A stretch of 49,753 bases of DNA from an uncultured Bacillaceae bacterium (GCA_937983065.1 CALKAL010000023.1:1-49753), one strand, 5' to 3'. Counted from the stretch's first letter, positions 25,083 to 34,196 are shown. Program-made: numbers and translations. Notes: generated by a model from the sequence alone, not told the origin.

Positions 25083-26050
25083 ACCAATTTTGACAAATCA
25101 TATTTAGTTCCTTTTCTGGCCCCGACTCTACTAAGTTTCAAATTTTGAAGCAATCTCTTTGTCGTATGACGCGAATTTAGTTTCAAAAATTTTCTCGCGT
25201 CACTGTTTGTGGCATACCTTCCAATCAACAAGCAATAATCCCGCAGCGCCTTCACATGAGCATTCTCGCTTTTAAATCCACACAAGTTACAGATCCAATG
25301 AGCCCAGTAAAAATCCATCCCGACTCTTTGGCACTGTTTACATTGTACCCCTTGCATGATGTCTTCTTCTCCCAACTTATAAGTGGTCAAAATATTTTGC
25401 TGATCATACGGAACATGAGACGTTAAAAATAGCTCGCTTAATGCTTCTAGCTGATTTTCATTTAAAAATATTTGATTGTTTGCTTGTTCAATTTCTTTAT
25501 ATTTGAAAATAAACTCTTGAATGGGGATGACATTGTTTAAATGAAAATTGTTTTGTGGCTCAATATGGAGAATTCCATTGCGGTTAACGAAGGCGACAAT
25601 CGTGTAAATCGGAATGTGAGGAAATTTATTCTCTTTTAAAAAATAATGCAGTTGAAGTTTTTGTTGGTTTACTTGAAGTAACGGATCTGGAAAGGCTTCC
25701 TTCATTTCATTATATCGCCGGACCATCTGTTTCGTTTCTCTACTGAAAAAAATATCCCCGACCATATTTTTGATTTCAACGAGGAGAATAAAAGATGAAG
25801 TTAGAAGTACCGTATCCATTTGAAAGAAATACTTTTTCCACGGCAACCTTAAATCGTAAAATACGCGTAAGTCATCATCGTCAATTAAATCTACATAATA
25901 ATCTATCGAACGTTCGCCCCGATCTCCTGCACGAACGATTCTTAAATCTTCATGAATATCTGCATAATGCTCATTTTCTTCGCTCACCCTTTCAACTAAA
26001 GCTTCTAATATCCATAGTTTTAAAGGTAAATCATGATCTTTCAATATCAA
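25037..26050 (-). CDS. NERD-domain protein with C-terminal zinc ribbon
   Basis: A 337-residue protein with an N-terminal nuclease-related (NERD) domain: GDRGERSIDYY near residues 42-52, then MDTVLLTSSFILLVEIKN with the Asp and E-x-K of the nuclease-like core. A CxxC...CxxC pair (VQCKQC and ICNLCGF, about 235-260) looks like a zinc ribbon, and a basic region follows. AAGGAGGG lies 9 bases before a TTG, which is the start. The last codons (FDHKSKNLIINSKN) are made of the 20-bp repeat. The biochemical role of this family is unproven. Confidence 0.85.
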   Translation of the reverse strand: MILKDHDLPLKLWILEALVERVSEENEHYADIHEDLRIVRAGDRGERSIDYYVDLIDDDDLRVFYDLRLPWKKYFFQMDTVLLTSSFILLVEIKNMVGDIFFSRETKQMVRRYNEMKEAFPDPLLQVNQQKLQLHYFLKENKFPHIPIYTIVAFVNRNGILHIEPQNNFHLNNVIPIQEFIFKYKEIEQANNQIFLNENQLEALSELFLTSHVPYDQQNILTTYKLGEEDIMQGVQCKQCQRVGMDFYWAHWICNLCGFKSENAHVKALRDYCLLIGRYATNSDARKFLKLNSRHTTKRLLQNLKLSRVGARKGTKYDLSKLVFDHKSKNLIINSKN

Positions 26051-26108
26051 CTACGTCTACCCTCCTTTTACTTTTTGTGAGATTATTATAATAAATTTAA
26101 AAAACGAC

Positions 26109-26136
26109 TGCAACAAACCCCTCCATCATTCGTTAT
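26109..26136 (+). promoter_or_regulatory. Probable ECF-type promoter of the sigma operon
   Basis: TGCAAC (26109-26114), 16 bases and CGTTAT (26131-26136) fits the AAC...CGT pattern recognised by ECF sigma factors and lies 33 bases upstream of the sigma gene, suggesting autoregulation. Confidence 0.6.
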
Positions 26137-26168
26137 GTAAATAGAGACAATAGAAAGGAGAGAAATGG

Positions 26169-26672
26169 GTGGATAAACAACGAGTTAATCAGTGGTATGA
26201 CGAGTACAGTCAAGATATTTATCAATACGCGCTTTACCTTTTAAGACATGAAGAGCTGGCAAAAGATATTTTACAAGATACCTTTTTAAAAGCTTACAAG
26301 AACATTCATCAGTACAAAGAAGAAAATACAAAAGGTTGGCTCTTTACGATTGCTAGAAACTTATGTCTTGACCACATTAGAAAGAAACATCCAATTAACT
26401 ACATGATGGATACCGTTCCTCACAGTTCAAAAACACCTGAACAAAGCTTACATACGAGCGAAACTGTCAGAGAATTGTACACCGCCTTAGGAAAACTGAA
26501 GCGTTCTTACCGTGAAATCATTATTTTAAGGAAAATAAAAGAATTTTCCGTTACTGAGACAGCAATGATTTTAAATTGGAATGAAGCAAAAGTAAGAACG
26601 ACACTATCTCGTGCTATTCAAGCGTTAAAAAAGCGATTAGAAATGGAGGGGTATGAGCATGAAACATTATGA
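26169..26672 (+). CDS. ECF-family RNA polymerase sigma factor
   Basis: A 167-residue group 4 sigma factor. Region 2 covers about residues 8-75 with DILQDTFLKAY and WLFTIARNLCLDHIRKK. Region 4 covers about 105-160 with LGKLKRSYREIIILRKI and the helix-turn-helix FSVTETAMILNWNEAKVRT. GTG start at 26169, 8 bases after AAAGGAG. It overlaps the next gene, a membrane protein with anti-sigma layout, and has an ECF-like promoter of its own. Confidence 0.92.
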   Translation: MDKQRVNQWYDEYSQDIYQYALYLLRHEELAKDILQDTFLKAYKNIHQYKEENTKGWLFTIARNLCLDHIRKKHPINYMMDTVPHSSKTPEQSLHTSETVRELYTALGKLKRSYREIIILRKIKEFSVTETAMILNWNEAKVRTTLSRAIQALKKRLEMEGYEHETL

Positions 26673-27702
26673 TGAACTTGATGAGCAGTTGAAGGAATTA
26701 GACGAGCATTATAAATTAAACGAAACGGACCAAGAACAAATTTTAGTTCAACTGAATGAAAAAATGGATTTAAATAATAGTGAGAAAAAATCACATTGGA
26801 AACCTTTAGTCGCAACGGGTTTTGCCATTATTTTGTTAATCGTGATGATCCCACTATTTATTCAAAATTCGACTAATGAAGCGAGCGTTACTGTACTCCC
26901 TGAAAGCTTTGATTATCAATCCGTCAAATGGGAGCTTGAACTCGGTATGACGCCAAGTGAAATTTTAGAAATTATCGGATTGAGTGAGCCTTCGGAAATC
27001 ATTGAAAGCGACCAAGGATTTGTGACGTACCGGTTTGATCAAGGAATTGCAGACGGTTATGTGATTGAAGAGGATTATGTCGATATTGACGGGTTAATTA
27101 ATGAAAAAGTAGACATGCAAGTGTTTATCCGATTCGATGAAAACGATGAAGCAAAATATATCTCTGCTTTAGATAAAATTGATGCAGGAATTAACCATTA
27201 TCATTTAAGCGAAAACCCAGGTGCACCTGAATTTATTACTGAACAAACGATCTCGGATCAACATGAGCACATACAATTTTTCCACATCGAGGATTATGTT
27301 TTCGAGGTTCCATCTTTATCATTTTTACAACAATACGACCCTCATTTCAAAGAGCAATTTGTCAGTATGGAACAATTTAATGCTGAACAGTATGACGAGA
27401 TTTATGATTTTCTAGCTTGGAGTGTTCTTAAGCATTATCGTGCAGGGGATCAAATTTTAATTGAAGAGACAATTCATTCTTTGGAATATGAATCAAATGA
27501 AGATTTTACCTATATTGAAGTTGGACCGATTGAAGACACTCAATTTTGGGCGTTCAATGGTGATTTAACAGACCGTTTTACTGTGGGTGAAAAGTTGCGT
27601 GTTAAGTTAGACGTCATCCCTTTTTCCGCTGACGGGCTTTATGTTAAATTTGGTAGCTCTGTCGATGATTTTCCTAACATTGATGATTTTTTAGTCGATT
27701 GA
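26659..27702 (+). CDS. Putative membrane anti-sigma factor
   Basis: A 347-residue protein: a short acidic cytoplasmic N-terminus (about 1-45, helical), one transmembrane helix (about 48-68) and a long extracytoplasmic domain without recognised family. It overlaps the sigma gene, as sigma/anti-sigma pairs usually do. GGAGGGG lies 7 bases before the ATG at 26659, better spaced than the ATG at 26653. The outer domain, rich in acidic and aromatic residues, may sense the signal. The anti-sigma role is inferred from context and topology. Confidence 0.75.
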   Translation: MKHYDELDEQLKELDEHYKLNETDQEQILVQLNEKMDLNNSEKKSHWKPLVATGFAIILLIVMIPLFIQNSTNEASVTVLPESFDYQSVKWELELGMTPSEILEIIGLSEPSEIIESDQGFVTYRFDQGIADGYVIEEDYVDIDGLINEKVDMQVFIRFDENDEAKYISALDKIDAGINHYHLSENPGAPEFITEQTISDQHEHIQFFHIEDYVFEVPSLSFLQQYDPHFKEQFVSMEQFNAEQYDEIYDFLAWSVLKHYRAGDQILIEETIHSLEYESNEDFTYIEVGPIEDTQFWAFNGDLTDRFTVGEKLRVKLDVIPFSADGLYVKFGSSVDDFPNIDDFLVD

Positions 27703-27715
27703 ACGTCTCCCACCT

Positions 27716-27762
27716 AAAACGCAATCCGCATTTTTGAGGAAGGAGTCTTCTGCCGTCTCATG
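27716..27762. repeat. Short dispersed repeat, copy 2
   Basis: The second copy of the element at 9421-9464. It is 47 bases long, starts 14 bases after the anti-sigma stop codon and is followed at once by a terminator-like stem. Confidence 0.5.
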
Positions 27763-27770
27763 CTAAAAAA

Positions 27771-27815
27771 ACATCGGTACTCCTAGTCATTTTTGATAGG
27801 GTGTACCGATGTTTT
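27771..27815 (+). terminator. Terminator-like stem after the sigma operon
   Basis: ACATCGGTAC pairs perfectly with GTACCGATGT across a 22-base loop, followed by TTTTATG; an A run on the left would also allow minus-strand action. Confidence 0.7.
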
Positions 27816-27912
27816 ATGCGTAGATTTCGATGAACACGAGTGAATTTTCAACAGTTACAATTATTTAACTTTACGAACAAGAAGACTTAGATCAGTTTTA
27901 CACAAGTAGATG

Positions 27913-28345
27913 GCATTGCCGAAAACGCACGAGCCAGTGATCTCTTCAATAAAAAATCCGTCCCCGCTTTTTCACTTTATTAAACATCACTCGACCAATA
28001 ATAAAAATAAATAAGCCAATAATGAGGACAAAACGCTCATCGGATTCTAAAAATATGTACGACAAATATTCAGTAAGATTCGCCCAATCATTTTGTGTAT
28101 AATTAATCAATAATTGAAAAAGGGAAAACAAAATTCCAGCTAATCCTATCAAAATAAACAAACGGGCAAAAAACTTCATTAGACTCACCTGCCTAAAACG
28201 GGAAAATTCAGACTTTTTAACCATTCTAGCACTAATTGACTAAATTAAAAAGGGGGTGAGCAAAATTTGTCAAAATAAAGGCTAAAAATTTCACAAGCTT
28301 TTAAATAAAAAGGATGAATTTAAAAGCGAGCATTGCCGAAAGCGC
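27913..28345. repeat. Pair of 16-base direct repeats flanking a small gene
   Basis: GCATTGCCGAAAACGC at 27913-27928 and GCATTGCCGAAAGCGC at 28330-28345 differ at one base and bracket the 77-residue membrane protein gene on both sides. Confidence 0.45.
27946..28179 (-). CDS. Small membrane protein, two helices (77 residues)
   Basis: AGGTGAG places the start at the ATG at 28179 rather than at 28224. Two transmembrane helices (about 3-25 and 48-68) flank a polar loop, and a basic tail (KVKKRGR) ends the protein. No family recognised. It stands alone between the sigma operon and the lipoprotein hydrolase. Confidence 0.6.
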   Translation of the reverse strand: MKFFARLFILIGLAGILFSLFQLLINYTQNDWANLTEYLSYIFLESDERFVLIIGLFIFIIGRVMFNKVKKRGRIFY

Positions 28346-28353
28346 CCTTTTAT

Positions 28354-28390
28354 AAAAAAACACACGAAGGACCATAAAAATCCCTCGTGT
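28354..28390 (-). terminator. Terminator after the lipoprotein hydrolase gene
   Basis: On the minus strand ACACGAGGGA pairs with TCCTTCGTGT (one G-U) and is followed by a T run (A run at 28354-28360). Confidence 0.8.
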
Positions 28391-28398
28391 TCATTCAT

Positions 28399-29697
28399 TT
28401 AATGAAACCCAATACGATTGAAAAACTCAACAATCCCATCAACTAGTCCATCAGCAAGAGGTAATTGTGGATCCGTGTAAGTTTGAATATTGCCCACCTC
28501 GTCTTCAGGTGCTTCCTTTAATACGTGATTCATTCCTTCAACAATTAAAAGTTCGGAATCACTTTTTGCTTCATGAAGAATTTCGGCATTTTCCTCAGAT
28601 ACTTGGATATCTGTCGTTCCTTGGACAATTAACGTCGGTGCATTAAATTCACTTAACTCTTCAGCTGGGTCATACGCCATCCATGACATTAAAAAATCCT
28701 GTGCTTCTGGTCGAAAAACAGCATATAATTCTTCACTTATTTGATCAACAACATCACCTGCTCGGAGTGAATTTAATATCTCTTCCGCTTCTTCTAGCAA
28801 TGCTGGTGGGAGCTGATTGGCTAACTGTTCATATAGTAAATCCCCTGTTGGCACGCCCGCTCCTGCCACACTCACATAAGCATCAACATCTGTTTCTTTC
28901 GCCGCCATTAACCCAATGAGTGCCCCTTTACTATGACCAACGACGCCAACTTGTGTAAAACGCTCATCTGATTTTAATAGATCAATCCATGCCTCAGCAT
29001 CGTTAATAAAATCTTCAAAACGAACGTCAGCTTCAGGGATGACAGCATCGGCATTCTCGCCTGCTCCCCGCTTACTGTAACGAAGGCTCGCGATTCCTTC
29101 CTCCGCTAATCCTTCAGCTAACATTTTTAAACTATTATTTTTTCCTGGCATAGCTGCAGAGTTACCATCCCGATCAGTCGGTCCTGACCCAGGTATAATT
29201 AAAACAACTGGGAATTCATCGACTCCCTCAGGAACGAGAAGCTCCCCTTGCAATGTCCCATGCTCCGTTTCAACGGATAGAAAAACCGCATCCTCATCTT
29301 CTTCTAAAGAATCATCGCCTTCACTTAATTGAAATGGAAACGACAGCCCCCGCTGTGTAAACGTTCCTTCAATCGAAGAATCACTCGTTAATTCACCTTC
29401 AAAGTTAATTGTTTCTTGTGGAAGCTCCATATCAAAGGAAATTTCATCATCTTGAAGAGACAAATTAGATAAAGGATAATCGTGCAAATTTTGAATCGGA
29501 ATTGATAAATACCCTTTCCACACCTCGTCATCTTCAAAAGTTACGATAAAATCTAGCGGAATCGGTGGCGTCTCAATTTGGCCTGTCCACGTTCCTGTTA
29601 AGCTTTCCCCACCTTCATTTTCACTATCACCGTCATCATTGTTTGAACATGCAACTAATAATAGAAATATAATTAGGATGCCCGCATATTTTTTCAT
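28399..29697 (-). CDS. Lipoprotein alpha/beta hydrolase
   Basis: A 432-residue exported esterase-like protein. The signal peptide ends in lipobox LVAC with Cys17, then an acidic Asn/Asp/Glu linker. Residues about 35-125 form a beta-rich domain, probably a lipocalin-like DUF. The hydrolase domain has VVLIIPGSGPTDRDG, the nucleophile Ser in VGHSKGAL, an acidic residue in GTTDIQV and His in EGMNHVLKE. It is similar in layout to other Bacillus extracellular alpha/beta hydrolases of unknown substrate. It is a single gene with its own terminator. Confidence 0.87.
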   Translation of the reverse strand: MKKYAGILIIFLLLVACSNNDDGDSENEGGESLTGTWTGQIETPPIPLDFIVTFEDDEVWKGYLSIPIQNLHDYPLSNLSLQDDEISFDMELPQETINFEGELTSDSSIEGTFTQRGLSFPFQLSEGDDSLEEDEDAVFLSVETEHGTLQGELLVPEGVDEFPVVLIIPGSGPTDRDGNSAAMPGKNNSLKMLAEGLAEEGIASLRYSKRGAGENADAVIPEADVRFEDFINDAEAWIDLLKSDERFTQVGVVGHSKGALIGLMAAKETDVDAYVSVAGAGVPTGDLLYEQLANQLPPALLEEAEEILNSLRAGDVVDQISEELYAVFRPEAQDFLMSWMAYDPAEELSEFNAPTLIVQGTTDIQVSEENAEILHEAKSDSELLIVEGMNHVLKEAPEDEVGNIQTYTDPQLPLADGLVDGIVEFFNRIGFH

Positions 29698-29801
29698 AAT
29701 TATCTACCTTTCTTAGTTTATCGTTTAGTCTTACTACGATAAACGAGGCAATTTAGTTTCAATAGGATGCCCAAAAAGAAAGGAAATATTTCCAGCAGCA
29801 T

Positions 29802-31079
29802 TTACGATGATTTTTCAATTACCCGAGTTGAGAAAAATTGAGCGACGACAATGATTAATATAATCGATGTGACGACTCCAAATGCAATTCCCCATAACGC
29901 AAAGGTCAAAACGTTATAAAGGATCGATAAAATAAGTACACCTGGAATAAGCCCGATTATCATGCAGTTGTAAGCAATTTCCTTCTCATTCACTTCTGGC
30001 CATGCGACGACACTTAAAAACGGATGGTCTAAGACACGTTTTAAAAAGGTTTTCGTCAAATTTCCAATGACGAATACGATTAAAAGCCAGACAGCCCACC
30101 TATAATTTTCCGGGACGATAATAATCGCAAAAGACCCGATGCCAACAAATCGAAAATAACTTGAAAGCCACGACGGATTTCTCAATAAACTTTTCATGAA
30201 AATTTCCATATAACTATTTTTTGCTGAAAAATCGCGAAAAATCTTCCCTGATTTGCGAAATAAAAAAGGGCGTTTTCTCGAGCTGTTTTTAACTTTTTGC
30301 GTTAAAAATTCTGGTCCACCAATAATTGATAGTTGTGAGAACAGTAATTGGACACTTTTAGCCTGTTTCTCAACTTCAATCTCGACTTCACGATAAAACC
30401 GTTGTTTCTTTTTTGATACATGTTGATTCAGAAGTGTAATTATAATTAATGTGGCTATTGTGACGATCAAAGTTAAGATTACATCCGTCAACAATGGAAC
30501 GAGAAAGTTAAGTAAAAGCCCACTTATACCAATCACTAAAAGCATTGAAAAACGGAATGCCCACTTACCTAGTCTAACGTTCAGTTCACGTTTTATAAGC
30601 GTAAACAGAATCCGAAAAACGACGATAAATAGAAATATATTTACTACATCGCTCATCTGCCAGTCCAAATAAACGACTAACAGAGGTAGAATAAAAGTAA
30701 ATTGTACGAGCGAGCTGACGATTGTTGATAAGCAAAAATAAGCGAAGGAATATTTTTGTAAATCTTTTACGAGATGCTCACTTTGCCAGACAAACAAAAT
30801 GTCCGCTTCTTTTAAATAAGCTTTAACGGTGCCACTCATAGACAAAATGAGAAGTAAAATTGGAATGAACGACTCCTCTATGTAATAAGCCCATTCGTAG
30901 TTGCCCCTCCAAAAATTAACGTAAAAATAAACGCCTAATAAAAGGGCAGGAATAATGATATAAACCCAAACCGTCCAATCGACACCGAGCCGCCACAATT
31001 TCCTTTTATGCTGGAAATCTTGAACTAACCGTAGTAAAAATAACTGTTTCCCCGATTTAATATTCTTCACGTGAATCAT
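29802..31079 (-). CDS. EcsB-like ABC transporter permease
   Basis: A 425-residue membrane protein with a short cytoplasmic start and about ten hydrophobic segments. It belongs to the EcsB/YthQ type, in which the permease partners an EcsA-like ATPase. Its ATG overlaps the stop of the upstream ATPase gene (ATGA). EcsAB affects protein secretion and membrane proteolysis in B. subtilis, but the usual ecs neighbours are absent here, so this is probably a paralogue with its own job. Confidence 0.8.
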   Translation of the reverse strand: MIHVKNIKSGKQLFLLRLVQDFQHKRKLWRLGVDWTVWVYIIIPALLLGVYFYVNFWRGNYEWAYYIEESFIPILLLILSMSGTVKAYLKEADILFVWQSEHLVKDLQKYSFAYFCLSTIVSSLVQFTFILPLLVVYLDWQMSDVVNIFLFIVVFRILFTLIKRELNVRLGKWAFRFSMLLVIGISGLLLNFLVPLLTDVILTLIVTIATLIIITLLNQHVSKKKQRFYREVEIEVEKQAKSVQLLFSQLSIIGGPEFLTQKVKNSSRKRPFLFRKSGKIFRDFSAKNSYMEIFMKSLLRNPSWLSSYFRFVGIGSFAIIIVPENYRWAVWLLIVFVIGNLTKTFLKRVLDHPFLSVVAWPEVNEKEIAYNCMIIGLIPGVLILSILYNVLTFALWGIAFGVVTSIILIIVVAQFFSTRVIEKSS

Positions 31080-31786
31080 AGGCCATTTTTCTCCAATAAA
31101 ATTTCAAAGCAGTCATATAAATTTTTATCATCAAGACCATTTTCACTACGGATTTCATTTAACGTCCCTTGCGCAATCACTTGTCCATTAATAATTAGTA
31201 CGAATCGGTCACAAATTCTTTCCGCTGTATCAAGCATATGGGTAGACATGACAACACCCGCCCCACGCTTTCTTTCCTCGTCTAATAACCGTAAAAAATC
31301 GTTCGTCGCTTTCGGATCAAGCCCGACGAACGGTTCATCGACGATATATAAGGCAGGCTTCGCTAAAAAAGCTAAAATAATCATTAACTTTTGCTGCATT
31401 CCTTTTGAAAATGTTAACGGTAAATGGTGTCTAACATCATCGAGCCGAAAAATGTCTAATAGCGGTTCAACCCGCCTTTTCATTTCCTCTTCAGTTAAAC
31501 CACATACGGATGCTGTAAATTGAATATGCTCCCACAACGTTAACTCATCATAAAAAATAGGCTGCTCTGGAACGTAAGCATATCTTTTTTCCCGATTATA
31601 CTCAACTTCACCATCGACATATTCGAGGGTTCCTAAAATTGTTTTTAACGTCGTACTTTTTCCAGCACCATTTGGCCCAAGCAGTCCGAGTAATTCACCG
31701 GGTTGAACTGTAAAATGAACATTTTCAATGACTGGCTCCTTTTCACTATAACCGCCTTCTTTAATATTAACGCGTAATACTTCCAT
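31076..31786 (-). CDS. EcsA-like ABC transporter ATPase
   Basis: A 236-residue ATP-binding protein. Walker A GPNGAGKST is near residues 38-46. The signature is the unusual TFSKGMQQKL seen in the EcsA group rather than LSGGQ, Walker B is LYIVDEPFVGLD, and the H-loop His is in MSTHML. AAGGGTGAT precedes the ATG. It sits between a P-loop kinase gene (12 bases upstream) and the EcsB-like permease, in one operon. Confidence 0.88.
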   Translation of the reverse strand: MEVLRVNIKEGGYSEKEPVIENVHFTVQPGELLGLLGPNGAGKSTTLKTILGTLEYVDGEVEYNREKRYAYVPEQPIFYDELTLWEHIQFTASVCGLTEEEMKRRVEPLLDIFRLDDVRHHLPLTFSKGMQQKLMIILAFLAKPALYIVDEPFVGLDPKATNDFLRLLDEERKRGAGVVMSTHMLDTAERICDRFVLIINGQVIAQGTLNEIRSENGLDDKNLYDCFEILLEKNGL

Positions 31787-31798
31787 GTAATCACCCTT

Positions 31799-32320
31799 TT
31801 ATGTATCGTTACTCTTTTTAATTAGTTCATGAAAAACTAAATCAGTATCTTTTCTTGAACGAATAATATAAACCGTCTTTTTATCCTTTACTGATTCGAC
31901 TAAATCGACAATGCGCTGACGTTTATTTTTCCGAAAACGCCAAACGTAAATTAAAAATTCAAGATTTAATCGTTCTTTACCAGCGTTAAAGTCAGGCCTC
32001 TGTTTATTCCAATATTTGAAGCGTCTTTTAATTATACGATATAAACATAACCAACGCGGCAAATCAAAGAACACAACCGTATCCGCTCGTTCTAATCGAA
32101 TCGGTAACGTCGCCCCGTAATTGCCGTCAATCATCCACCGATCATTTTGGACGAGCTCTTCAGTGATATCTTTTTGTTCATCGAGCGATTCCATCACCCA
32201 GCCTGGCTTCCAAAACAGCTTGTCCAAATGAAATAATGGCAAATCCAATTCCTCGTCCAGCCTTCTAGCAAATGTTGATTTACCAGAGCCAGGTGACCCA
32301 ATTATGATTACTCGTTCCAT
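31799..32320 (-). CDS. P-loop kinase-like protein (FlaR/topology-modulation type)
   Basis: A 173-residue nucleotide kinase-like ATPase with Walker A GSPGSGKST at residues 8-16 and the adenylate-kinase-like LPLFHLDKLFWKPGW block. Members are annotated as DNA-topology-modulation protein FlaR on old genetic evidence; the true substrate is unknown. It leads the operon with the EcsAB-like transporter, which may be only a chance association. Confidence 0.8.
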   Translation of the reverse strand: MERVIIIGSPGSGKSTFARRLDEELDLPLFHLDKLFWKPGWVMESLDEQKDITEELVQNDRWMIDGNYGATLPIRLERADTVVFFDLPRWLCLYRIIKRRFKYWNKQRPDFNAGKERLNLEFLIYVWRFRKNKRQRIVDLVESVKDKKTVYIIRSRKDTDLVFHELIKKSNDT

Positions 32321-32382
32321 CCGTCCACCTCTTTTTAATCTTCAACAAATCTTTAACGAAAGCCTGCTAAATTCACCAAAGG

Positions 32383-32412
32383 AAAAAAAAGCCTTTGTCA
32401 ATTGACAAAAGC
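32383..32412 (-). terminator. Terminator after the DPBB/DUF3889 gene
   Basis: On the minus strand GCTTTTGTC pairs with GACAAAGGC around AATT, followed by eight Ts. Confidence 0.85.
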
Positions 32413-32487
32413 AAAAGTTATTTAAAAAGCAGCAATTTTCTACTATATATTTTTAATGATATATTTTCCAACGACATACACACATTT

Positions 32488-33078
32488 CTATTCTAACTCT
32501 TCTAAGTTAAAAGAAACAACCCGATCTGTTGCAGAGTTATAAACGACGCTCGCTAAAATTGTTATTTCTTCATTTACTGACCTTATAATATATCGATAAG
32601 ATTCTTTGATTAAATTCATATTAAGCTGCTCTCTTTCGACAAATGAATAGTCTATGACGTTATAATTTGGATAAGCGACTTGAATAATTTCTAGTAAATA
32701 TAGACTAAACATTTCTTCTTCTAATTCAGGTTCCGGTGTAATCTCAACGTTAATAACACCTGTTTCAAGATTTTCTCCTAACGCTTCAAAAGCCCGCCTA
32801 TGAAGATTGATGCGATTTCTCGGGAAGCCTTCCACCGTATCAACGACTTGAACAATAATCTCCCTACCATTTCTCGGATTTCTTACTTTAATCGATTGTC
32901 CGCACCGATAACCAGCATTAGGCCCCACTGCGACTGTCATATATAAATTGTCAGACCAAGGAATATTACATCCCGTCACAGGTCCTCCTTCTGTCCACGT
33001 TGCCTGACCTTGGATGACATTTTGTCTGTATAAATGCTTAGGACGGTAAAACATGTATGGTTGCTGATAATAATACAT
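32488..33078 (-). CDS. RlpA-like double-psi barrel protein with C-terminal DUF3889-type domain
   Basis: A 196-residue protein. A Tyr/Gln-rich start (MYYYQQPYMFYRPK) leads into a double-psi beta-barrel (about residues 22-100: QATWTEGG, GYRCGQSIKV, VQVVDTVEGFPRNRINLHRRAF). A 75-residue C-terminal domain resembling DUF3889 follows. No signal peptide is seen, although the barrel fold is usual in cell-wall proteins. The aromatic start recalls spore-coat proteins, so a spore-layer location is possible but speculative. It has its own terminator. Confidence 0.75.
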   Translation of the reverse strand: MYYYQQPYMFYRPKHLYRQNVIQGQATWTEGGPVTGCNIPWSDNLYMTVAVGPNAGYRCGQSIKVRNPRNGREIIVQVVDTVEGFPRNRINLHRRAFEALGENLETGVINVEITPEPELEEEMFSLYLLEIIQVAYPNYNVIDYSFVEREQLNMNLIKESYRYIIRSVNEEITILASVVYNSATDRVVSFNLEELE

Positions 33079-33211
33079 CGCCTTCTCCTTCCTTTGTTTA
33101 ATATTTTTCTATAATATATGACTAGGGGAAGGGTCCGGTGCAAATTTAACGTTTTTCGTATATTTCCCTACTTATGAGATTATAAATTTAATAGTAACCG
33201 ACGCGATATCA

Positions 33212-33220
33212 TGTTATAAT
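33212..33220 (+). promoter_or_regulatory. Extended -10 promoter of htpX
   Basis: TGTTATAAT (TG-n-TATAAT) lies about 30 bases upstream of the GTG start; no good -35 is seen at 17 bases. Confidence 0.6.
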
Positions 33221-33250
33221 AGTTTAAAAAATAAAGGGGGAAAAACGAGC

Positions 33251-34156
33251 GTGGGTAAACGAATTTTAGTCTTTTTATTAACGAATATTCTCGTCATGAC
33301 AACGATTGTTATCATTTGGTCCATCATCTCTCATTACACAAATCTTGGTCATATTGAAGATGGGAGCGGACCATTTGGCATTAACTATACAACTTTAATT
33401 ATTTTTAGTGCGGTTGTCGGTTTCACAGGATCCTTCATTTCCCTTGCTATGTCAAGATCCATGGCAAAAATGATGATGGGGGTTAAAGTACTCGACCCAA
33501 GTAAAAACCTTTCTTATGAAGAGCGTCAATTAGTTGAAAAAGTTCACCGTCTTGCACGTGCAGCAGGTATGATGCATATGCCAGAAGTTGGAATATATAA
33601 TTCACCTGAAGTGAATGCTTTTGCGACAGGTCCATCTAAAAAACGTTCATTAGTCGCTGTTTCAAGTGGGCTTTTACAATCGATGGATGAGGATGCCGTT
33701 GAGGGAGTATTAGCCCATGAGGTAGCACATATCGTTAACGGTGATATGGTGACAATGACATTACTTCAAGGTGTCGTCAACACATTCGTCGTCTTTTTAT
33801 CAAGAATTGCAGCGATTATCGTCTCCCGGTTTGTCCGTGAAGAAATGGCTTATGTCGTTCGCTTTGCCGCCATTATTATTTTCCAAATCCTATTCTCGAT
33901 TCTCGGAAGTATCGTCGTCATGAGCTACTCCAGATATCGAGAATACCATGCCGACCGAGGTGGCGCAGATTTAGCTGGTAAAGATAAAATGATTCATGCA
34001 TTACAACAGTTAAAGCAACATGTTAACCGTGCAACGTCAAATGACAGAGATGATTCTGCTGTTCAAACGTTGAAAATTAATAACAAACGGAAAGCAAGTC
34101 TATTTTCATCTCACCCAGATTTAGATGATCGGATTGCTAGACTGCAAGCGAAATAA
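33251..34156 (+). CDS. htpX: Membrane metalloprotease HtpX
   Basis: A 301-residue zinc protease that removes damaged membrane proteins. Two N-terminal transmembrane helices (about 5-27 and 44-66) are followed by zinc motif HEVAH (156-160), a hydrophobic pair (about 170-235) and the third ligand Glu in [13 protein letters not shown] start at 33251 behind AAAGGGGG. Length matches B. subtilis HtpX. Confidence 0.96.
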   Translation: MGKRILVFLLTNILVMTTIVIIWSIISHYTNLGHIEDGSGPFGINYTTLIIFSAVVGFTGSFISLAMSRSMAKMMMGVKVLDPSKNLSYEERQLVEKVHRLARAAGMMHMPEVGIYNSPEVNAFATGPSKKRSLVAVSSGLLQSMDEDAVEGVLAHEVAHIVNGDMVTMTLLQGVVNTFVVFLSRIAAIIVSRFVREEMAYVVRFAAIIIFQILFSILGSIVVMSYSRYREYHADRGGADLAGKDKMIHALQQLKQHVNRATSNDRDDSAVQTLKINNKRKASLFSSHPDLDDRIARLQAK

Positions 34157-34162
34157 TAAAAC

Positions 34163-34196
34163 GAGAGCTTGGGATTGACCTAAGCTCTCATTTTTT
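34163..34196 (+). terminator. Terminator after htpX
   Basis: GAGAGCTT pairs with AAGCTCTC across an 11-base loop, followed by six Ts. Confidence 0.92.
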
